Both the position numbers and the translations under genes were made by a program. Below, one piece after another: positions 58,224 through 64,000 of a DNA stretch of 64,000 bases. Position 1 is the first letter of the stretch, and each line of letters begins with the position of its first letter. The stretch lies in NCBI GenBank assembly GCA_934667105.1, contig CAKULG010000013.1, forward strand, positions 1 through 64,000, given 5' to 3'. Source of the DNA: an uncultured Clostridia bacterium. GTDB taxonomy: Bacteria; Bacillota; Clostridia; Christensenellales; Aristaeellaceae. The notes beneath the pieces are model-generated. The model was not told the origin of the DNA. It did no database searches and saw nothing but the letters and a program-made list of their open reading frames with translations.

Positions 58224-60869
58224 ATGAAGAAGACGCTGAGCATCGTGCTGGCTCTGGTCGCGGTGGTGGCGATTGTTTTCGCCGCCGTTTTCGCGGTGCA
58301 GAAGAACGATCTGCAAAAAGCGAAGGACGATCTCCAGGCGCAGGTGGACAGCCTGAGCAAGGAGCTGGCCGATGTTAAGGCCGCCGCCGACGAAGCCGCC
58401 AGGACGGCCGCCGACGAGGCCGCCAAGGCTGCCGCCGAGGCGGAGGAAGCCCTGAAGAAGGCCACCGCTTCCTACACCTACAACGGCTCCGTTGCCACCT
58501 TCCCCACCAACTGGAACCCCCATCAGTACAAGACGGAAACCGACAGCAGCACCGTGCTGTCCTGGATCTCCGACGACTTCTATACGTTCGATTACAACGA
58601 AGCCAAGGACGGCTATAGGATGGTTCCCATGATGGCCGTGGGCGAGCCCGTGGACGTCACCGCCGACTATGTGGGCGAGGAATGGGGCATCGAGGAGGGC
58701 GCTGTGGGCCGCGCTTGGAAATACACCCTGCGCGACGACCTGAAATGGCAGGACGGCACCCCCATCACCGCCGACACCTTCGTTTACTCCGTCAAGCAGC
58801 AGCTCAACCCTCAGGCCCAGAACTACCGCGCCGACAGCTTCTATTCCGGCTCCGTGGTGCTGCACAACGCCGAAGCCTACGCCAAGTCCGGCATCTATGC
58901 CTACAGCAGCATGCTGGATATGGACGCGCCCGCCTATGTGAAGGTGGAAGACCTGAAGACGGAGGCCGACGGCCATTACACCCTCGACGGCAAGGACGTT
59001 GCCTTCAAGCTGGACAGCGGCAATAACTGGAGCAACAACAGCCTGGCTGATTACCACGCTGCCGCTTCCTATGCGGATATGTTCGTCAAGGACGGCGTGG
59101 ATCTCTTCGAAACCGTTCTGGAAGCCAAGGCTGATAAGGACGGCTATGTGAAGGTTGACAAGGACGTCTACGAAGCGCTGAGCTATATCGTGGCCCGTCT
59201 GCATGACGCCGAGAGCGTGGAAGCCTATGCCGAAAGCGCCGGCGACTACGCCTATCAGGAATGGGAAGAATTCTGCTGGCTGGGCTACAACCGCGACGCC
59301 ATGGATTTTGACAAGGTCGGCATCAAGGCGCTGAGCGATACCGAGCTGGTCTTCATCCTGGATAAGAGCCTGCAGGGCTTCCAGCTGAAGTATAACCTGG
59401 GCGGCGTGCCCCTGGTTTACGAAGAGCTGTACGAAAAGTGCGCCAAGGTTGAGGACGGCGTTTACACCAACAACTACGGCACCAGCACCGACACCACCAT
59501 GTCCTACGGCCCCTACATGCTGACCCGCTTCCAGTCCGATAAGGAAATCGTGCTGGAGAAGAACCCCAACTGGTACGGCTACGCCCTGCCCGAGAACGAG
59601 GGCTGCTACCAGACCACCCGCATTGTGTACACCTACGTGCAGGAAGCCTCCACCGCCTTTGAGATGTTCCTCAACGGCAAGCTGGATCAGGTGGGCCTGG
59701 ATGTGGACCACATCGCCGAATACCTCACCAGCGATTACACCTATCGCTCCAACGGCCCCTCCGTGTTCGCCATGGCCTTCAACCCCAACCTCAAGGCGCT
59801 GGCCGAAAATGAAAAGGCCGCTGGCGAAAACATCAACAAGACCATCCTGACCCTGAAGAACTTCCGTATGGCCATGTCCCTGGGCATCGACCGTCAGGCG
59901 TTCATCCTGGCCACCTCTCCCTCCAATTCTCCCGCGTTCGCCCTCTATGGCAGCACCATCGTGGCCAACCCCGAGGACGGCACCTTCTACCGCAACTATG
60001 ACGAAGCCAAGCAGGTTGTGGTTGATTTCTGGGGCCTGACCGATGAAATCGGCGAAGGCAAGCTGTATGCCACTTTGGACGACGCTATCGATTCCATCAC
60101 CGGCTACAACCTGGAAATGGCCCGCGATTACTTCAATAAGGCCTATGACGAAGCCATTGAAAAGGGCCTGATGGATGCGGACGACGTGGTGGAAATCACC
60201 ATTGGTCTGCCCAACACCCGCCCCGCCTATGTCAACGGCTACGAATTCATGGTGAACAACTACACCGAGGCCGTGAAGGGCACCAAGCTGGAAGGCAAGC
60301 TGACCTTCAAGCAGGACGCCACCATCGGCGGCAGCTTCGGCGACGCGCTGCGCAACAACCAGGTTGACATGCTGTTCTACGTTGGCTGGAACGGCTCCGC
60401 CTTCGATCCCTACAACCTGATGCAGGCCTATGTGTACCCGAATTATCAGTACGACGCTTCCACCGACTACAGCAAGGAAATGCTGGAAATCGAGCTGGAC
60501 GGCGTTAAGTACACCGCCGACGCTATGACCTGGTGCGACATCACCAACGGCGATGAGCTGGAAGTCACCGTGTCCGGCACCGAGGAGAAGAAGACCCTGT
60601 CTCTGGGCTACACCTTCGACGAGGAAAAGGCCCAGCAGCGTCTGCTGGTTCTGACCAAGCTGGAGAACGCCGTGCTGCAGAACTACAACTTCATCCCGCT
60701 GACCAACGACTCCTCCGCCCTCCTCAAGGGCATGAAGATCAACTTCTACACGGAGGAAGAAGTGTTCCCCCTGGGCTACGGCGGAGTGAAGTACCGCACC
60801 TTCAACTACACCGACGCCGAATGGGACGCCTATGTGGCGGAGCAGGGCGGCACGCTGAACTACAAGTAA
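58224..60869 (+). CDS. Membrane-anchored family 5 substrate-binding protein
   Basis: This 881-residue protein is an OppA/DppA-type (SBP_bac_5) binding protein for peptides or nickel/sugars. The N-terminus (residues 1-24) is a hydrophobic segment without a lipobox Cys, followed by an Ala/Asp/Lys coiled coil (about 25-85). The binding domain starts near 90 and contains WKYTLRDDLKWQDGTPITA (about 162-180), LAMGIDRQAF-like MSLGIDRQAF and a late coil. It is about 300 residues longer than typical. It appears tethered by an uncleaved anchor and a stalk rather than by lipid. AAGGAGG precedes the ATG. Confidence 0.88.
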   Translation: MKKTLSIVLALVAVVAIVFAAVFAVQKNDLQKAKDDLQAQVDSLSKELADVKAAADEAARTAADEAAKAAAEAEEALKKATASYTYNGSVATFPTNWNPHQYKTETDSSTVLSWISDDFYTFDYNEAKDGYRMVPMMAVGEPVDVTADYVGEEWGIEEGAVGRAWKYTLRDDLKWQDGTPITADTFVYSVKQQLNPQAQNYRADSFYSGSVVLHNAEAYAKSGIYAYSSMLDMDAPAYVKVEDLKTEADGHYTLDGKDVAFKLDSGNNWSNNSLADYHAAASYADMFVKDGVDLFETVLEAKADKDGYVKVDKDVYEALSYIVARLHDAESVEAYAESAGDYAYQEWEEFCWLGYNRDAMDFDKVGIKALSDTELVFILDKSLQGFQLKYNLGGVPLVYEELYEKCAKVEDGVYTNNYGTSTDTTMSYGPYMLTRFQSDKEIVLEKNPNWYGYALPENEGCYQTTRIVYTYVQEASTAFEMFLNGKLDQVGLDVDHIAEYLTSDYTYRSNGPSVFAMAFNPNLKALAENEKAAGENINKTILTLKNFRMAMSLGIDRQAFILATSPSNSPAFALYGSTIVANPEDGTFYRNYDEAKQVVVDFWGLTDEIGEGKLYATLDDAIDSITGYNLEMARDYFNKAYDEAIEKGLMDADDVVEITIGLPNTRPAYVNGYEFMVNNYTEAVKGTKLEGKLTFKQDATIGGSFGDALRNNQVDMLFYVGWNGSAFDPYNLMQAYVYPNYQYDASTDYSKEMLEIELDGVKYTADAMTWCDITNGDELEVTVSGTEEKKTLSLGYTFDEEKAQQRLLVLTKLENAVLQNYNFIPLTNDSSALLKGMKINFYTEEEVFPLGYGGVKYRTFNYTDAEWDAYVAEQGGTLNYK

Positions 60870-60912
60870 TCCAGAGATGGATTAACTGAACAGCCCGGAA
60901 AGGGCATGCCGG

Positions 60913-60941
60913 GGCAGGGGCGCAGCTTTTGCGCCCCTGCC
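60913..60941 (+). promoter_or_regulatory. mRNA-stabilising hairpin after the binding-protein gene
   Basis: GGCAGGGGCGCA pairs perfectly with TGCGCCCCTGCC (12 bp, 5-base loop) and has no T-run. Such hairpins after binding-protein genes keep that message more abundant than the permease message. Confidence 0.6.
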
Positions 60942-60971
60942 TTGGCGGCAAAAAATAAGAAAACGGGGCCG

Positions 60972-61030
60972 TCATTTTCTACGCTTGCACCTGATGCGTC
61001 CTCGGCGGCGGATGCAGCCGTAGAAAATGA
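60972..61030 (+). promoter_or_regulatory. Second hairpin next to the permease ribosome binding site
   Basis: TCATTTTCTACG (60972-60983) pairs perfectly with CGTAGAAAATGA (61019-61030). The binding site GGAAAGGGG follows immediately, so pairing may influence initiation. Confidence 0.5.
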
Positions 61031-61046
61031 GGAAAGGGGTTCGGTC

Positions 61047-62006
61047 ATGGTCAAATATGTACTGAAAAGAATCGCGCTGATGCTGATGGTGTTTTTAATC
61101 ATCATCTCCATTTGCTTTGTGCTGGTGAAGCTGCTGCCCGATAAACCGGCGGAGCAGTTTGGCAAGGATATGCAGCTGATTGAAATGCGCCGGGAGGCGC
61201 TGGGCTATAATAAGCCGCTGATCGAGCAGTATTTCATTTTTGTGCAGAAATCCCTGATCGGCGGCAATTGGGGCGTGAGCGAGTCGCTGTATGTGGGCCA
61301 GGATGTGTGGACGAAATTCATGGAAAAAATGCCCGCCACGATTATCGTGAACGTGTACACCATGATTTTCGCCGTGCCGCTGGGCCTGCTGCTGGGCATT
61401 TACGCCGCGCTGCGCAAAAATAAATGGCAGGATCATCTTATCTCCACGGGGGTAATGATCTTTGTTTCCGTGCCCAGCTATGTGTATGCGTTCCTGGTGC
61501 AGTATTTCCTGTGCTTCAGATTAAAATGGTTCCCCTTCCAGATGAAATCCGGCTTTGATTTCCTTTCCTGGGAGACGTTCGTTTCCCTGGTGCCCGCCAT
61601 TATTTCTCTGGGCTTCGGCACGGTGGCGGGCCTGGCCCGCTACACCCGCGCGGAGCTGACCGAGGTGCTCACCAGCGATTATCTGCTGCTGGCCCGCACC
61701 AAGGGCCTCTCCCGGGGGCAGACTACCGTGCGCCATGCCCTGCGCAATTCCATGGTGCCTATCTTCCCCATGATTCTGGGCGAATTCATCGGCATTATCG
61801 GCGGTTCGCTGATTATTGAGCAGATTTTCGGCATCCCCGGCGTGGGCCCGCTGTATATTTCCTCCATCACCGCCGCGCAGCCGGATTACAACTTCTTTAT
61901 GCTGCTGTCCGCCTTCTACACGCTGGTGGGCCTGGCGTCCGGCATCCTGGTCGATCTGAGCTACGGCTTTATCGATCCGAGAATCAGAATGGGGAGCAGG
62001 AAATGA
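61047..62006 (+). CDS. Oligopeptide-type ABC transporter permease (OppB/DppB family)
   Basis: This 319-residue permease has about six membrane segments, starting MVKYVLKRIALMLMV, with the family EAA-like loop LLARTKGLSRGQTTVRHALRNS (about residues 213-234) and GSLIIEQIFGIPGVG (about 253-267). Its frame is open from 60906, but ATG 61047 has AAAGGGG 7 bases upstream and starts the conserved sequence. The stop overlaps the next start. Length is standard for OppB. Confidence 0.93.
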   Translation: MVKYVLKRIALMLMVFLIIISICFVLVKLLPDKPAEQFGKDMQLIEMRREALGYNKPLIEQYFIFVQKSLIGGNWGVSESLYVGQDVWTKFMEKMPATIIVNVYTMIFAVPLGLLLGIYAALRKNKWQDHLISTGVMIFVSVPSYVYAFLVQYFLCFRLKWFPFQMKSGFDFLSWETFVSLVPAIISLGFGTVAGLARYTRAELTEVLTSDYLLLARTKGLSRGQTTVRHALRNSMVPIFPMILGEFIGIIGGSLIIEQIFGIPGVGPLYISSITAAQPDYNFFMLLSAFYTLVGLASGILVDLSYGFIDPRIRMGSRK

Positions 62007-63535
62007 TGAACGAAGTGAAATATGAAGCCATTCCGGCTTCCGAATTTGAATTTGTGGGCGAGGGCGACCGGCTGCATGATAAAAAGCTGGAAACCAAGCC
62101 CGTGGGCTATTTCCGGGACGCCATGAGCCGCTTCGCCAAGAACAAGAGCTCCGTTGTGGCGGCGTTTATCATTCTGTTCCTGGTGCTTTACGCCGTGCTT
62201 ACGCCCCTCCTGTGCGAAAACAGCTACACCCTGGCGCTGACGGATACCACCTATCTGAATTACACCAAGCTGCCGCCCCGGGTGAAGGGCCTGGGCTGGC
62301 TGGGCATGGACGGCTGCGCCGACCGCACCGTCAACACCGAAACCTATAACCTGCTTCGGGCCATCGGCGCGGAAACGGGGCTGGATCCGGTGCTGGAGGT
62401 GTACCGCGCGGATTATAAGGATCCCACCGCCAGCAGCAATTCCACCTTCTACGATATTAAAACGGATAAATACTACGAAATGGGCATGATGTACATGACC
62501 CTGACCCCCGCCCAGTACGAGGATATTCAGGCCTGGCAGGATCAGACGGGCTTGCAGGTGATTTATCCCGCTATCACCGATTCCAAGCAATCGGACGCCA
62601 ACGTCTGGTATAAGACCAACAAAAAGGGCGCGCCCGCCCTGGACGCGGAGGGAAATTTCCAGCCCATCTATCGCCAAACCACGCCTGCGGATACCTCCTA
62701 CCACAGCATCCGCATCGCCGCGGATACCGATCCGGAGCATCCCATGGCCTACGCCCGGGTGACGGGCACCTCGGATGCTCGCAGCTATGTGACGCGCATC
62801 TGCAAGTATACCTATTTCCAATATCGCTATGGCTTTGAGCCCTCCTTCGTGTTCGGAACCAACGCCAAGGGCCAGGATATCTTTACCCGCCTGGCTGCGG
62901 GCGCGCGGTTCTCGCTGATTTTTGCCATCTGCATTTCCGCCATCAACCTCTTCATCGGCGCGATTTACGGCGCTATCGAAGGCTATTACGGCGGCTGGAT
63001 TGATCTGACGATGGAGCGCATCTGCGACGTGCTCAGCGGCGTGCCCTTTATGGTGGTCACAACGCTGTTCCAGCTGCATTTATCCAAGCGGGTGGGCGTG
63101 ATTCCCTCGCTGCTGTTCGCCTTTGTGCTGACGGGGTGGATCGGCATGGCCGGGCGCGTGCGCATGCAGTTTTACCGCTTCAAGGGCCAGGAATACGTGC
63201 TGGCGGCCCGCACCCTGGGCGCCAGCGACGGGCGGATTATGTTCAAGCACATTTTCCCCAACAGCCTGGGCACCATCATCACCGGCTCCGTGCTGGTGAT
63301 TCCGGGCGTGATCTTCTCCGAATCCAGCCTCACCTATCTGGGCATTGTGAACCTGGAATCCTCCACGATGACCTCGGTGGGCACCATGCTGGCCAACGGC
63401 AAGAATTATCTCGCCACCGATCCCTATATCATCCTGCTGCCCTCGCTGTTTATTTCGCTGCTGGAAATTTCCTTCAATCTCTTCGGCAACGGTCTGCGGG
63501 ACGCTTTCAACCCGTCTTTGAGGGGGGCAGAGTAA
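62003..63535 (+). CDS. Oligopeptide-type ABC transporter permease (OppC/DppC family), enlarged
   Basis: This 510-residue permease has a cytoplasmic N-terminus, a first membrane segment (about residues 50-72), then an extracytoplasmic insertion of about 200 residues before the permease core (from about 293, FGTNAKGQDIFTRLAAGARFS). The core has VLAARTLGASDGRIMFKHI (about 398-416) and PGVIFSESSLTYLG (about 432). Ordinary OppC proteins are about 300 residues. Two in-frame ATGs (62003, 62006) are possible. oppB's stop overlaps the start. Confidence 0.9.
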   Translation: MMNEVKYEAIPASEFEFVGEGDRLHDKKLETKPVGYFRDAMSRFAKNKSSVVAAFIILFLVLYAVLTPLLCENSYTLALTDTTYLNYTKLPPRVKGLGWLGMDGCADRTVNTETYNLLRAIGAETGLDPVLEVYRADYKDPTASSNSTFYDIKTDKYYEMGMMYMTLTPAQYEDIQAWQDQTGLQVIYPAITDSKQSDANVWYKTNKKGAPALDAEGNFQPIYRQTTPADTSYHSIRIAADTDPEHPMAYARVTGTSDARSYVTRICKYTYFQYRYGFEPSFVFGTNAKGQDIFTRLAAGARFSLIFAICISAINLFIGAIYGAIEGYYGGWIDLTMERICDVLSGVPFMVVTTLFQLHLSKRVGVIPSLLFAFVLTGWIGMAGRVRMQFYRFKGQEYVLAARTLGASDGRIMFKHIFPNSLGTIITGSVLVIPGVIFSESSLTYLGIVNLESSTMTSVGTMLANGKNYLATDPYIILLPSLFISLLEISFNLFGNGLRDAFNPSLRGAE

Positions 63536-63536
63536 A

Positions 63537-64000
63537 ATGGAACAGGAAAAGAAATTACAGGTGCGCAATCTGCGCATTTCCTTCCGCACCAGCGCCGGCA
63601 AGGTGCAGGCCGTGCGGGGCATCAGCTTTAACCTGCATAAGGGCGAAACGCTGGCCATCGTGGGCGAATCCGGCTCGGGCAAATCCGTCACGTCCAAGGC
63701 CATCCTGGGCATCCAGGCAGGCAACGCCATCACTGAGGGCGGCGAAATTCTCTACGACGGGCAGGATCTGCTGAAAATTCCGGAGGAGGATTTCTATCGC
63801 CTCCGGGGCGATAAAATCGCCATGATTTTCCAGGACCCCCTTTCCTCCCTGAACCCCATTATGCGCATCGGCAAGCAGCTGACCGAGGCCATGCTGCTCA
63901 AGGGCAAGGCGCGCCAGCGCTCCAGCAAGGAGAATTTCTATGAAAAGCTGACCCTGCTGGAAAAGGATATGATCGAAGCCGATCCCAAGAACGCCGGGGG
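63537..64000 (+). CDS. Oligopeptide-type ABC transporter ATP-binding protein (OppD/DppD family), partial
   Basis: The gene is cut by the window end after about 154 codons. The visible part has QVRNLRISF (residues 8-16), AVRGISFNL, Walker A GESGSGKSVTS (about 43-53) and the Q-loop FQDPLSSLNP (about 97-106). It starts right after oppC with AGGGGGG upstream. An OppF-type partner would be expected further on. Confidence 0.92.
   Translation, partial: MEQEKKLQVRNLRISFRTSAGKVQAVRGISFNLHKGETLAIVGESGSGKSVTSKAILGIQAGNAITEGGEILYDGQDLLKIPEEDFYRLRGDKIAMIFQDPLSSLNPIMRIGKQLTEAMLLKGKARQRSSKENFYEKLTLLEKDMIEADPKNAG

Noticed and set aside
1..64000. tRNA or rRNA genes
   Set aside because: No T-arm plus acceptor-stem pattern or rRNA-like stretch was found when reading intergenic regions; a tRNAscan-SE run would be the proper check.

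Overview
The window looks like a chromosomal segment of an anaerobic, spore-forming, GC-rich member of the Bacillota, most likely class Clostridia (a Christensenellales-like lineage is my guess and is weakly supported). The grounds are the sleB-ypeB germination pair, a class III (oxygen-sensitive) ribonucleotide reductase, noc beside rsmG, the rimP-nusA-ylxR-ylxQ-infB operon, strong AGGAGG ribosome binding sites and TTGACA-17-TATAAT promoters. I found no tRNA, rRNA, CRISPR array, prophage or transposase gene.

Layout: (1) 0.1-4.3 kb holds obgE-yhbY and nrdD. (2) 4.3-9.7 kb is an amino-sugar region with two NagA-type deacetylases, a divergent NagB-like protein and a Gfo/Idh/MocA oxidoreductase. 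(3) 9.9-12.6 kb is argGH on the minus strand behind a consensus promoter flanked by ARG-box-like sites. (4) 12.8-17.9 kb carries a large secreted peptidoglycan-binding repeat protein, then sleB-ypeB. (5) 18.5-21.5 kb is a minus-strand sugar operon (TIM-barrel isomerase plus two Gfo/Idh/MocA proteins). (6) 21.7-31.0 kb is mnmG, two metallo-beta-lactamase-fold genes, comEC, holA, rsmG, noc and a canonical nagB. (7) 31.2-37.6 kb, minus strand, holds a small secreted protein, gdhA, and cysE-cysS-acetyltransferase-secreted MBL behind a long structured leader. (8) 38.2-38.8 kb is a decayed sigma-factor-like locus. (9) 38.8-48.2 kb is the translation/transcription operon rimP to truB, followed by an ABC permease/ATPase pair. 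(10) 48.3-54.8 kb, minus strand, has a ProX-like deacylase, a membrane acyltransferase fusion, an Rrf2 regulator and a class A penicillin-binding protein. (11) 55.0-58.1 kb is an endonuclease Q-like/UvrD helicase fusion. (12) 58.2-64 kb is an oligopeptide-type ABC transporter cut off by the window end.

Functional themes: amino-sugar turnover (nagA x2, nagB, nagB-like) fits with cell-wall or mucin sugar use. argGH, gdhA and cysE-cysS supply amino acids. The translation genes form a tightly overlapping operon with several ATGA start/stop overlaps.

The most unusual signals are non-coding. A family of intergenic elements made of consecutive near-perfect hairpins occurs at about 4.4-4.8 kb and 18.1-18.5 kb, with shorter derivatives near 31.1 and 51.2 kb; one copy has 16-bp perfect terminal inverted repeats. 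A roughly 375-nt structured leader with mutually exclusive terminator/antiterminator pairing precedes cysE. Among proteins, the EndoQ-UvrD fusion is the strongest candidate for a little-described system: a one-polypeptide nick-and-unwind repair enzyme for deaminated DNA.
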